Of a stretch of 64,000 bases of DNA, positions 21,389 to 33,021 are shown in pieces. How positions within the stretch are numbered: position 1 is the first letter of the stretch; the number at the start of each line of letters is the position of its first letter. The DNA is from Scilla litardierei. Its lineage: Eukaryota; Streptophyta; Magnoliopsida; Asparagales; Asparagaceae. The notes under the pieces were generated by a model, which saw only the letters and a program-made list of their open reading frames with translations, was not told where the DNA came from and did no database searches. The stretch is taken from NCBI GenBank assembly GCA_030789695.1, contig CM061140.1, forward strand, positions 82,894,422 to 82,958,421. The letters are read 5' to 3'. A program made the translations under genes and the position numbers.

Positions 21389-22656
21389 TTACTTTAACTC
21401 TTCAATGCTTGGTACCATGAGTTTATGATCATGTTATGGGTACCAAGGCATTTGTTTATAAAATTGATTTTGATTACATTAACTCATGGGTTACAACTAT
21501 TTTAATGTCGTATTTCAAATTTGTTGTCTAACCCATTGGATCCAAAAGGGGTTTTGGATACCAAAATGAAGTTTTCTAGGTTCAATCCACCGTGGGATAC
21601 CAACCCTACCAACTCCTCGATTTGCGAAGACTTTCATTCAAACGGAGTTGATGGTGCTTAGGTAATGCACCAATGTAGGGGGAGCTTAATGTTGTAAGTA
21701 TAATATTACATTTTGTATCCATGAGGGTTGAATGCATGCTTGGTTAGAATCTATTTCTTTACATTGGTATCATTTTGTGACTCCTAGCTTGATAGAATTG
21801 TGAATGCCATAAATGCTTTGAAATTCTTATCTATTTTTGGCATGACATGTTTTAAAAGTTATTATGATGATTTTCGTATTACTTTTATCACCTTGTCACT
21901 TCTCATCGCACACTTCACTTAGTTTTGATGTGCTTTTACTTTATGTTCATTTTCGATCGATATTGTGACATTTGATATTTTATGATGTGCACCACTCGTC
22001 TGATGGTTCATTCCTTTGTGCACATTTTATGTATGTCTCTGATATTGGTTTCGTCGCTCGACGATTTATTTTGATTCAATAGCTTTAGTTGTATGAAAAC
22101 ATAGAATTGTTTTCCATGCACTAAAATAGCTATAAATGTTGATATTGGAGAGTAAATTCATTTCATCAATAAGTGAATTTACATTTGATATTTTGATGAT
22201 TTAAATTATTCGTTTTTCGACTAAAGTCTCTTTGGCACACCTTTAATATGTTTTGGTATTTTACTTTGGTGTCATTGGACCGAGGTCGTATTCTTCGACT
22301 CCCGTGATTCATGTACTATTTGGCCATGATCTATTATCATTGACTTCCTCCCGCACTTTTTGGATTATGCCAAAGGGGGAGAGATATAATAATGGCATGT
22401 GCTAAATGGAAATTTACCTTGAATCTAATTTGATATGTTAGATTCAGGGGGAGTTAAGATATAAAAATGGATTTCAAATCCTAAATTTCAAATATTGGAT
22501 TTGAATTTTTGCTTCCCTCGTCTGCTTGATGAATGTGCTTATTATTTCATATGGAACTAATGTGTCATCAATGCAGGGGGAGTAAGTATATCTCATTTAG
22601 TTCATTATTTTTTATTATTATTTATGTTGGTTTGTCATCACCAAAAAGGGGGAGAA
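21389..22656 (+). other. Element 1 3' non-coding tail with repeated GGGGGAG tracts
   Basis: No pol-like coding in any frame. Five GGGGGAG polypurine motifs occur near 21678, 22374, 22446, 22574 and 22646; the last is the polypurine tract next to the 3' LTR. Element 2 keeps matching motifs at equivalent places, so they are a conserved feature of the family. Confidence 0.8.
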
Positions 22657-24386
22657 TGTTGAGTATTGGACTCACCGGATTTGGTTTTGGATGATAAGCA
22701 AACATAAATATATCATGAACTAACAATTTGTGAGCGCAGTTATGGAGATCGTCGCCAAATTCACGAGAACATCCAAAGCGACGTCTCAAGACTTCTCAAA
22801 GCGCGTGATCGCATGCCTAAACCTTCGTTGAAGCTTTTGTACCTTCTTTGAAGTCAAGAATGAAGATTGAAACTTTGAAGACGGATCGCTAAGGTTTATT
22901 TTATAGTCTTTTAGCTTCGATCTATAGAATGTTAAGCCTTGAGTATATCTTACCATTCTAACTTCATAACGCTCATATCGTAGCTCTAGGATCTTAGTAC
23001 AAGTTCATTCTAACTTCCTCGAAGCGTCGCGCTTCGATTCGGACTTGTTTGTGCATGTTAGTTGGTACAAGAAGAAGTACTGACCGACTAGATGGTGATC
23101 TAGTCGGTCAGCAACTCTTCTTGGACCGACTAGTTTGATTCCTTAATTTCTTGGACTTTACTGTTTACAGTTAGTCGGTCTACGTTGACTCACCGACCGA
23201 CTAGTTTGTAAACTAGTCGGTCAGTGATGCTTCTTTGACCGACTAGTTGTGACTTACTGTTCATACTAAATTTCTCCTAAGCTACTGTTTATCGTTAGTC
23301 GGTCTAAGAACGTTTGGCGACCGACTAGTTGTTGATCTAGTCGGTCAACATTTGTTCTTGGACCGACTAAATCATTTGTATTCAGACTATTTGTTTTTGA
23401 CTCTTAGTCGGTCTAAGTTTACTGACCGACCGACTAGTTGTGAAACTAGTCGGTCAGAATGTCTTCTTGGACCGACTAGATTTCTAGGTCTGAATTCCTA
23501 TCTCTTCTCAGTTCCTCACTTAGTCGGTTCATGTTGTTTCACCGACCGACTAGTTGATGAACTAGTCGGTCAGTGGTTGTTCTTTGACCGACTAGCCTGC
23601 TTCAGATTTAGATCCGTTGGAGTTTTGAAAGCGACGTTTCTCTCTCCCTTTTCACTTGATCCTTTAAATACCTGAAGGGGTTATTTCATAGGATCCAAGG
23701 CTGCTATTTCAGAGTTCTATTGATTAAAAGAGAAGCTTTCAACTCTCATCTTCAAGCTCTCCCATTCTCAAGAATCTCTCCCTCACTCTTATTCTTCAAG
23801 AGAGATTCATTGGTTGTGAGCCTTCCAAGCCAAGGGCTTGATTCTAGGTCATCCATCTCATCCCTAGGCTTCCATTGTTGGTCATCTTCTTGAAGCTAGG
23901 GTTTGGTGACTCTTCCTCCATCAAAATCCTCTTTGCCCTAATTTGGTAAGAAATCTCAAGGCATAGGTATTTTGTTGGTAAGCATTTCATTTCAGTTATA
24001 TTTGAATTGTATACTCTCGGTTGTGAGAGGTTTTGCATGATCCTGGGTTGTGGGAGTCACGGTCATCGATTGTAGGTCGATTGCGCTTGCGAGGTTTTCG
24101 CAAGTGTTCATAGTGGAAATCTTGAGTTAGGGTTTCTAACTCAAGTATCCGGAAGGGATCCGGGTGGTTGGGACGTAGGATCACCGGGAACAAGTCGGGG
24201 AGACTTGGGTGGATCCGAACCCATTAAACCATTGTGTTTGCGTTTGCATTATTTCTTGATTGTAGTTATTCCGCATCGTTGTTTGTTAATTGCACGATAA
24301 TTAGGAATAACTCTCCTTATTATTTAAAAGTATTATTCACCCCCCCCCCCTCTAGTACATGTGCAGTAGCTTCCCAGGGCACTACA
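22657..24386 (+). repeat. Element 1 3' LTR
   Basis: 1,730 bp, nearly identical to 17256-18973. Visible differences include a ~9-bp indel near 22828, a longer C run at 24341-24350 and about a dozen substitutions. Its hairpin array is at 23082-23595. Confidence 0.93.
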
Positions 24387-25952
24387 CATCTCACATACTC
24401 TCTCTCCAATCACCCAAACTCCACCCCCTTTTTCAACCCTACTTAGCAACACCCCTCCATCAAAACGCAAACTTCCTAGGGTTTTCTCCAACCCTCACGC
24501 AGCCGCCACAAACTCACGGCCCCGTCCCTTGGTCGCCGGTCCTCCTCCCCGCGGCCACCCGTCACATCCGGCCAGCTCCTCCACGGCAACCTCTACATCC
24601 TGCAACATCTCATTCCCTCAGCCCTCCCTCCATAAACTAAACCACCCGGAGCCCTGCCCAGTTCTGGCCATACTCCAGCCACCCCGTGGCTCCTCCTCAG
24701 GCCGAACGTCTCTCCGGCCATCTCCCCAACTGCCACTGCCGATCCCCTTCCACCCACCGGCCAGCCAAGCCACGGAAGCCTATATAAACTGTCGAATATC
24801 CCATAAAAACTGCCGTACGACCTATCCATAGCCGCCCCTCAACCCCTCGACATCGTCGGGCAACCCCTCAAACCCCATTGCCGACCACCTGCACTCCCAT
24901 TTGTCGCAGCCCCATACAAACCGCAAGCCTCCCTCTCCCAATGCCGAGCCTCCACAAATCAGTCCCCTATCAACAGATCCGAGATCTCCCCTTGCCGAAA
25001 TCTGCACTCTCTCCCCTATCTTGCCGCAAGCACCCTCTCTCCCAAAACTAATCGGCCATCTCCCTTAGCCATTGACGCACCCTCCTTCGTTCCTCAATAT
25101 TGCCGAGCCTCCACAACAGCCCTCTCTATTAAAACTGCTGTTCACCTCCTCACCTTGCCAAACACCCTAGGCCGATGTCTCTCTGCTCGCGGTCATCTTC
25201 TCCGCCGTAATCGATGCCCGCTGTCCTCGTCTTTACGACGCCGTAGAAGGCCGTGCGGCTGTCCTCCCCCTCTGGGTCGCTATTTGGTGATCGTGCCACT
25301 ACCCGGCTGTTCATCGTTCATTGTCGCTGTCCGTCGTACCCTCGCTCGTTACCGAAGTCCAACCCCTAACGTCTCTACCCGACGTCAGTGTAGCTCTCAC
25401 GTCGTGTTAAGGTATACCTGAACCGTATGAACCCGCACCTGCATGTTAACAAGATAAAAACTGTGATTTCATTGTTTGGATTAAATCAATAATCGAAGAT
25501 AATAATATGGGACTGTAGGTTGGATGTTTGATTTGGGACACATATGAAGTTCTGGACTCCGTTGAATTGGGACTTGCAGCACGTCTCTTTCAGGCAAGTG
25601 AAACTTGCCAGTATTTGTTTAGGCCATGTTTAGGGCAATTTACGAAATAGCGTAAAAGAAACTTGGCGATGAAATCATAGTCGCCTAGACGCCCTTACTA
25701 GATCTAGCTTGACAACGAAGCTAGATCCGACACCTTTGCTATGCTATCATTTCATGCTGCATGTTACGTTTACTTTCAAATTAACTGTACGCACTTTTAA
25801 CTGCTTATTGCCATGTTCATGCATCTGCCATGTCATTCCATGCATCAACTTGCTCTATAATGATTGTGTAGCACACGCTACTTTAAATTGTAAGCTGCGG
25901 CGAGTAGGATTTTGACTCCTACATATTGATTGAGGCTAGGCACCTGCAATGC
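24387..25952 (+). mobile_element. Host gypsy LTR, segment C (C-rich)
   Basis: Starts with the element 1 target duplication and continues as C-rich pyrimidine-biased sequence to about 25400, then ordinary AT-rich sequence to the CACTA insertion (target duplication TGC at 25950-25952). Overlapping short open frames occur on both strands in the C-rich part, without domains. Assigned to the split LTR because removing the inserts gives one continuous stretch ending in an LTR-like terminus at 40508; this is inference. Confidence 0.45.
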
Positions 25953-26145
25953 CACTAGTAGAAAATGGTTTATTAGCCACGGACCATCTGCCACGGACTT
26001 AATCAGTGGCAGATGTTTGAATAACTGCCACGGAATAGACGTTGGCAGATTTTCTGTGGCTAATGAGACTAATGTCACAGAAAATTCCATGATAGATTAT
26101 TTTGGTCACGGGTCACATCTGCCACAGACAGATCCGTGACAGATG
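25953..26145. repeat. CACTA left end and subterminal repeats
   Basis: Terminal CACTA motif followed by at least seven GCCACGGA or TCTGTGGCTAA-like words in direct and inverted orientation within 190 bp, for example at 25975, 25991, 26028 and 26055. Confidence 0.9.
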
Positions 26146-26532
26146 CATAGACATACTCGTGGAGGATAGGCAAAATTTTCACCCAAATCGAGGGCGGGCG
26201 AGCGCAGCTGAAATAAGCCCGCGCTCGCTGCCCTCCATTATTTTTCCCCTTTCCCGAAAATTTTACCCTCATCTCTCTTATTGTCTCCCTCCAGATATCT
26301 CCCTTACGGCCGAGAGGTGGCGACTCCCTTGCTACGGCAGGCCGCAGGCGGCGAAGGTGCACCTCCTCCCCATTGCCCTCTGTCCCTCTCCAAGGGCTAG
26401 GGTTTGCGGCTACCAGCAAAACGAGGTGAGGAGGGACGTCGATTCATCCTTCCATGTATTAACGAACATCCACAAGCGACGGGTAGGGGAGAGCCGGTAG
26501 GCGAGAGCCGGGCTTGGCTGGGGAAGAAGACG
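26146..26532. other. CACTA interior upstream of captured fragment
   Basis: GC-richer than its surroundings, with pyrimidine-rich words like a plant 5' untranslated region. It may be the captured promoter or leader of the methyltransferase fragment. No coding domain was found. Confidence 0.4.
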
Positions 26533-27011
26533 ATGAAGGGCATGTCGATGAGCAGCAAATTATTCTCTTCTCTCCTTGCATTCATCATCGCCCTCGCTCT
26601 CTCTGCGTCTACTACGGCACCTCCTTCGCCCCCGGCACCCATAAGTTTGACGACGACGCCGATGACGCCAAATCCTCCTCCTTTCTCACCGCAGATTCTA
26701 AGATGACGACAAGGGATTCGAGTCGTTGACTCCCAATTCTACCTCAAGTCTTTTCCGGTAACAAATTGCGGCCTTGGTTCGCTTTGTCCAGATCTGGATT
26801 TTTTAATTTTGATACCGATTTTGATAGTTTGATAGTTTGATTTTAGGTTTGTGACATGAGATACTCGGACCTGATCCCGTGCTTGGATCGGACCCTCATA
26901 TGCCAGCTCAAGCTCAAGCCTAATCTTGCTATAATGGAGCATTACGAGCGATGTTGCCCTCCCATAAATCGAAGATTCAACTGCCTCATCCCTCCTCCTA
27001 TTGGATACAAA
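26533..27011 (+). pseudogene. Captured fragment of DUF248 putative methyltransferase gene
   Basis: Two exons are preserved. Exon 1 (26533-26757) begins MKG and encodes a hydrophobic membrane-anchor segment, then YYGTSFAPGTHKFDDD in a shifted frame, so it has at least one frameshift. The donor is at 26758 (GTAACA) and the acceptor ends at 26846. Exon 2 (26847-27011) gives FPVCDMRYSDLIPCLDR, then QLKLKPN, MEHYERCCPP and FNCLIPPPIGYK, followed by a GTATGT donor. These motifs are the N-terminal hallmark of plant DUF248 (QUA2/PMT-type) Golgi methyltransferases. The SAM-binding catalytic domain is absent. I infer capture of a genomic piece, introns included. Confidence 0.88.
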
Positions 27012-28005
27012 GTATGTAGCAGCTAAAAGAAAGTTTTCTTCTTTGGATTGGATTGAATCAGTCTCTCATTCTTTTTAATCTGTTCCAAGGTGTATGGAAG
27101 CAAGAAGAGCAATGATTCTGGCCAAGGTGTGTGAGATTTACTATAAATGACTTCTTTTTGGTAATGAACTAAAACTAATTTGGGTTTATATCCAACTTTC
27201 GTTGAAATCCCAACATTCTGTTTTGTTTAATTGTTCTCAAAACAAAAATGTTATTTTATCCAAATATTAGCAATTCTTAATAATAGTTCTTCGTTAAACA
27301 GCTAAAGCAATTATTATTTAGTTGTTAATTAAACATTTGGTTGATACTTAGCAGTATGGTAACTAGTTGAAATCAGTTATTGTGTTTGCATGTGATTGTG
27401 AATGCTTGGGCATATGAATGTCTAAATTCTAGTCAGTTAAATAGAGTATGTGATTATAATTGGTAGAAAGGGTGAGCTTTAGTTATGTTTGAATGATCCT
27501 TTTTAATTTGCTAGTGGCTAACTGATCCTGCATTGGATTTGGGCTTGTTGGGGGATGATGCGGGGGGATTGGATTCGCTGAAAATGTGAGGGGAGCTTGC
27601 GAAAGCTCTGCTGATAGCACCACCTCAGGTGTGGGGTTCTGAGGTGAATAAAGTGGAGGTCTTGGAGCAAGGATCTCTCTGGACGTACAGTAAACTTATA
27701 GTTTGATGCGATCTATTAGATCTCGTTGGATTTAATGTGTTAATCTGAGCGCATCATTTCTCCTCTTACATAATTGTTGGTTGGTCAGTAGTGGCTTCGC
27801 TCAATGATTAGAAAACAATGCCTCAAACTCAAATGCCCAGCCAAATATAAATCAAAACGCAAAATTGTAGAGAAGTTACTGCTGGACATATGGTTGTATT
27901 TCAACAATTCTAAGGTTAATCCATTCATTTGGTCCGTTAGAAGTGAACAAAATTTTAATTGAATTTATATTGGGACCCCATCTATCATACTATTGAGCTT
28001 CTACT
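27012..28005. other. CACTA interior, no firm gene
   Basis: AT-rich intron-like sequence. A short stretch at about 27570-27700 reads for some 40 codons as GELAKALLIAPPQVWGSEV-like protein, but I do not recognise it and cannot support a gene. Confidence 0.4.
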
Positions 28006-29725
28006 TGTAGTGCCCTGCGTAGCTATTGCACATGTACTAGAGGGGGTGAATAGTACTTTAAAATAATCAAGAGAGTTATTCCTAATTATTGTGCAAACAT
28101 ACAAACAACAATGCGGAATAGACTACAAACAACAAGAATAGACAACGCAAACAAAGCATGTAACGGGTTCGGATCCACCCAAGTCTCCCCGACTTGTTCT
28201 CGGTGATCCTACGTCCCAACCACCCAGATCCCCTCCGGATACTTGGGTTAGAAACCACTAACCCAAGATTTTGCACTATGAAATTCTTGTAGAAAAACCT
28301 CTACAATACCAAATCATACACAATGGAATTGTGACTCCCACAACCCGGGATCACAAACTCTCTCACAACCGAGAGACAAACTCAAATAACAAATGAGATG
28401 AAATAATGAAACACTTACCACAAAATCATATGCCTTGAGTAAATCTTACCAAATTAGGGCAAAGAGGATTTTGGGGAAGAAGATGTCACCAAACCGAAGC
28501 TCCACCAATATGATCAGCGATCGAAGGCTAGGATGGAGGATGGTGACTAGAATCAAGCTCTTGGCTTGAATGGCTCACAATCAATGAATCTCTCTTTGGA
28601 AATAAGAGTGAGAAAGAGATTCTAGTGAGAAGAGATAGCTTTAGAATAGAGTTGATTTGCTTCTCTTTGATTTCTCTAAATCCCAAAATATGCAGCCTTG
28701 AATACAAGGAAAGAACCCCTCCAAGTATATATAGGATAGAGGAAAGAGAGAGGAAAAATCGTGGCAATTAATGCTCCAACGGCTCTATTCTGAAGCAGAC
28801 TAGTCGGTCAAAGAAGGATCACTGACTGACTAGTTCCTCAACTAGTCGGTCGGTGAATCAACATGAACCGACTAACTGGAGAACAGCCAAAAGAGAAAGT
28901 TCAGACATAAATAACTAGTCGGTCTAAGAAGACATGCCAACCGACTAGTTTCACAACTAGTCGGTCGGTGAGTGTTCTTTGACCGACTAAGAGTCAAAAT
29001 AGTATAGGCTGAAATCAAGTTGAACTAGTCGGTCTGAGAACAAATTCCAACCGACTAGTTTCTCAACTAGTCGGTCGACAAACGTTCTTAGACCGACTAA
29101 CTCGAAACAGTAGCTCAGGCGGAAATGAGGCAATGATAAGTAGTCGGTCTAAGAAGGATTCCTAACCGATTAGATCGTTATCTAGTCGGTCGGTGAACCT
29201 TCTTTGACCGACTAATTGATCAACAGTGCCAGACTGAATTGAGCAATGACATCTAGTCGGTTCAAGAGGAATTGCCGACCGACTAGATCGTCATCTAGTC
29301 GGTTGGTTCTTCTACTTGAACCAACTAAGATGCACTAGAAGCCGAGGGAAGAAGCGATAGGCTTCGGAAAAGTTTCTAATGGCTTCTAAGATAATCCTAG
29401 CTCTAAGATATGAGCGATAAGAAGATTATAATGTAAGTCCTACTCAAGGCTTAACATTCTATTCTATGAAGCTAGAAGACATTAAATTAAACATGACGAA
29501 CCGTCTTCAAAGCTTCAATCTTCTCTTTTGACTTCAGTAATGCTCCTTGAGCTTCAACGAAGCTTCAGGCACACAATCACGTGTATTGAGAAGTCTTGAG
29601 ACGTCGCTTTTGATGTATGTGGTATTTTGGCGACGATCTCCATAACTGCACTCACAAAGAAGTTAGTTCACGATATTTATGTTTGCTCATCATCAAAACC
29701 AAATCCGGGGAATCAATACTCAACA
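28006..29725 (-). repeat. Element 2 3' LTR
   Basis: 1,720 bp. Reverse complement starts TGTTGAGTATTG and ends CACTACA. Includes a hairpin array at 28799-29328 built from the same CTAGTCGGTC 10-mer as element 1. Confidence 0.92.
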
Positions 29726-30798
29726 TTCTCCCCCTTTTGGTGATGACAAACCAACATAAATAATAATCAATAATAATGATTCAAATGAAATTTACTTACT
29801 CCCCCTGCATTGATGACACATTAGTTCCGTATTAAACAATAATCATACGCATCAAGCAGACGAGGGAAATATAAAATATGAATCCTATTATTGCAATTTA
29901 GGATCTAACTCCAACTTTATATCTTCACTCCCCCTGAATCTAACATATCAAATTAGATTCACGGTAAATTGCTTTGAATATCAATTAGCACATTGTCATT
30001 ATTAATTCTCTCCCCCTTTGGCATTAGCAAAAAGAGCGGGAGGAGATCAACGACAAAACTAATGGCTAAAAAATAAAGCACGGAGTCGAAGGATACGACC
30101 ACGGGCCAAATGACACCAAAGTAAAATATCAAATGTAATATACCAAATAAAATCAAAGCGTGTCAATGAGACCATAGTCGAAAATCGAAAAACGAAATCA
30201 TCAAAACTCAAATCAATTTCACTTATTAAGTTATGGAACATACTCTCCAATATCAACATTCTTAAAGAAATTAGTGCATGAAAAACAATTCTATGTTTCC
30301 ATAGAAATAATTTCTATTAAATCAAATTTAATCGTCGAGCGACGAAGTCAATATCAGAGACATAAATCCAATGTGAATACCAAAAGTAGCATGCAAAAAG
30401 TGTTATGCCCAAAAAAATAGATAGAATCATCATAAAACATATGGCATACACCTATCTAGCATACTAGGATACTAAAAGAAACAAAATGATACCAATGTAA
30501 ATAGTCTACCAATGTATGCAATCAACACACATGGATACCAAATGTATATCAAATGTAAGAATATACTTACAACATTAGGCTCCCCCTACTTTGGTGCATC
30601 ACTTAATCACCATCAACTCCATTTGAATGAAAATCCTTTGCAAATCAAAGAGTTGGTAGGGTTGGTATCCCACGGTGGATTGAACCTAGAAAAACTTATA
30701 TAGAGCTAAAAATTGAATTGTTGCTCCTTCTCTTTTTCTTGAGTACCTGAATATAAAATGTTATTCCATGGTACCCAAGGACATTGGGTCCTAAGAGA
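29726..30798 (-). other. Element 2 3' non-coding tail with GGGGGAG tracts
   Basis: Plus-strand CTCCCCC motifs near 29728, 29801, 29929, 30010 and 30581 are the counterparts of the five GGGGGAG motifs in element 1. The one at 29726-29740 is the polypurine tract. No pol coding was found. Confidence 0.78.
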
Positions 30799-32993
30799 TT
30801 AGACCTTTGGAAGCCAAGTCCAATTGGACTTAGACTTCCCAACGAAGTCATCATTATGCACGACACTCATAAAATAGGAATTCATGTAAGCTTGTTTTTC
30901 ATGCATGCTTGTGTCCTTCGGACTCCAAATAGTGAAGATTTTGGGAGCCCTATTCCTATTGGGAGCATGCATACGTTGTTGATGTCTACGTGATGCATGT
31001 CGTGGATAAGCATATGACATATGATGAAATGGTGCATGATGATAATTGTTCATATGATGATGTGGATGAACATATGCATGTGGAGGAACACGTGCATGAG
31101 TGTGTCTAACATGGTGTGCACGTGCTCGTGGATGTGGAGCATAAAAATCATCATACATGTGAACACGTGGAGTAGGAGGTGTGTTCCTACGTGGCATGGT
31201 ATACATGAAAGCATGACCCTTCTTTGGAGGTCCACCCAAAGTGGGTTTCTTTCCAAATGTGGGTGTGTACCTAGCGGAAGCACCATTGGTAGGAGAACTG
31301 CCCATGAAGTGTTTACTCCCACTAGTAGAGGCATCGGAAGTTGGCCTGATAAAGGTTGTAGACGATTTGGATGATTCTCCCATCTTATACCCCAAGCCAA
31401 TGTGATGATTGGCCGGAAGTAAATCATTTAGGATATTATCCAAATGGCCCTTACCTTTATTGAATTCATGAATTCGGCCTAATGTGCACTCATACTTCTC
31501 GGTGAGAGAATGCATATAAGCATCCAAGGTGGACACTTGCGATGTGAATGCACAAACACGTGACTTGAGATTCTTATTCTCAATACTCAAAGTTGAGTTT
31601 TGAGACGTCAAATCCGCTATCACACGTTCATTCGAATCCTCAACATGAACATGCTCAAGTTGAGATTTGAGATTTATGATCTCATTTCTCAACCCTTCAA
31701 CAACGGTGTCGTTGTTGACGATGATAGGCTTAGGCGAGGTTTGAAGACTAGTTAGATCATTTTTAGTCTTAATAAATCTATTAGCCAATTTAGAAAACTT
31801 ATACCAAAGTTGTTCGTTGGCTAATCTAAGTTCATCCATAGTTACCTCTTCGCCTTCATCCTCGCTTTCATCCTCGCTTTCATCGGAGGAGGTCTCTTGA
31901 TCACGTTCCTCTTTTCCCATGAAGCACGTGTGTGCTTTCTCCACTTGTTCATCATCCGACTCTCCACTTGAGGAGTCCTCTTCGGAGTCAGTGAATGTAC
32001 CGACAAGCACTTTCTTGTATCCTTTTTTGTACTTCTTTGACTTGTCGAACATTGATGCCTTCCACTTCTCCTTGTGTTTGTTGAGAGGACAATCCAGCTT
32101 GATATGTCCTGGCTTGTTGCATTTATAACACACGGGAGTAGAAGCATTAGTCGAACTAACTTTAGATTTATTCCTAAAGTTACCTTTTTGAAAGAATCGG
32201 TCGAACTCCTTTGCCATACGGGCAATGGATTCTATGTCCAACTCGTCTTCCGACTCTTCATCATCGGTAGATGGAGCGGCCTTGTACGCAATCGCCTTTT
32301 TCTTTGGCTCGTCTTGCTTCAAGTATGCCTTCATCTTGTCCTTTATCCTGATCTTGCTTTCCTTGCGTATCTCATAAGACATCAACGTACCCATTAATTG
32401 TACAACAGTATACTTATTCATATCGTTACCTTCCTCGATGGCGAATGTACGCTTTTCCCAAGAAGAAGGAAGTCTGTCAATAATCTTTGCGTCTTTCTCC
32501 TTTTGGGTATAGATCTTCACAAGAGCTTCCAATTCGTTGGATATATCCACGAAGCGATCATAGTACTCCTTCATAGTTTCACCCTGTTCCATGTGAAACA
32601 ACTCGAATTCTTTGTTAGCAACAACGAGTTTAGAGTCTTTTACCGTACTTGTTCCTTCGTGCAAGATGAGGAGTTGGTTCCATATTTGATATGCACTCTT
32701 ACGTGTGCATATCTTGTTGAAGTCTTCGGGCTCCAATGCACATTGCAAGGCATTCATTGCCTTGGCATTGTGTACCTCCACGGCAACCTCCGCGGTAGTC
32801 CACTTCGTGAAATCTTCTTCGGGCTCGACATACTCCGTCAACGTGGCTCTCCACACCGGAGGAAGGTTTCCATCTGGCATTTCCAGTACCCGTAGTTGGT
32901 ACCATTGAAGTGAGGAGGCCTAACAGAGGATTGTCCTTCCATAACTGAAGAAGCTCCTTCACGATTCTTGAAGACGTTGTAGTCGTTTGTCAT
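30799..32993 (-). pseudogene. Gag of element 2, frameshifted near the N-terminus
   Basis: Homologous along its length to the element 1 Gag: FNGTNYGYWKCQM near the start, UBN2-like region, CCHC knuckle CYKCNKPGHIKLDC, acidic repeats, coiled-coil-like region, His-rich tail, and the end WTWLPKV. The start ATG at 32993 matches MTNDYNVF. Around 32860 a net deletion of about 10 nt compared with element 1 shifts the frame, so the first ~45 codons are separated from the remaining 693-codon open frame. The element therefore cannot make full-length Gag from this copy. Confidence 0.9.
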
Positions 32994-33003
32994 AGCTATG
33001 AAC

Positions 33004-33021
33004 CTTGGCTCTGATACCAAA
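33004..33021 (-). other. Element 2 primer-binding site
   Basis: Reverse complement TTTGGTATCAGAGCCAAG lies directly inside the 5' LTR, matching element 1 and initiator tRNA-Met. Confidence 0.92.

Larger units (their letters stand above)
17256..24386 (+). mobile_element. Element 1: gag-only (non-autonomous) LTR retrotransposon
   Basis: A complete 7,131-bp element flanked by the 5-bp duplication CATCT (17251-17255 and 24387-24391). It has LTRs of about 1.72 kb beginning TGTTGAG and ending CACTACA, a primer-binding site complementary to initiator tRNA-Met (TTGGTATCAGAGCC at 18975), one long gag frame, a ~1.27-kb non-coding tail and a polypurine tract (AAAAAGGGGGAGAA) before the 3' LTR. Protease, integrase and reverse transcriptase are absent, so it would need a helper, most likely a copia-type relative judging by gag. 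By eye the two LTRs differ at only about a dozen positions plus small indels, so the insertion is young. Element 2 is a diverged relative in opposite orientation. Confidence 0.93.

Noticed and set aside
24359..25007. Proline/serine-rich open frames on both strands
   Set aside because: C-rich pyrimidine-biased sequence with no domains; frames overlap in opposite directions.
26404..26729. Intact small secreted or membrane protein gene in the CACTA element
   Set aside because: The frame is exon 1 of a truncated DUF248 gene with a frameshift; the conserved exon 2 continues only after an intron and then stops.
30799..32962. Plus-strand open frames opposite element 2 gag, up to 165 codons
   Set aside because: Antisense shadows of a clearly homologous Gag frame.
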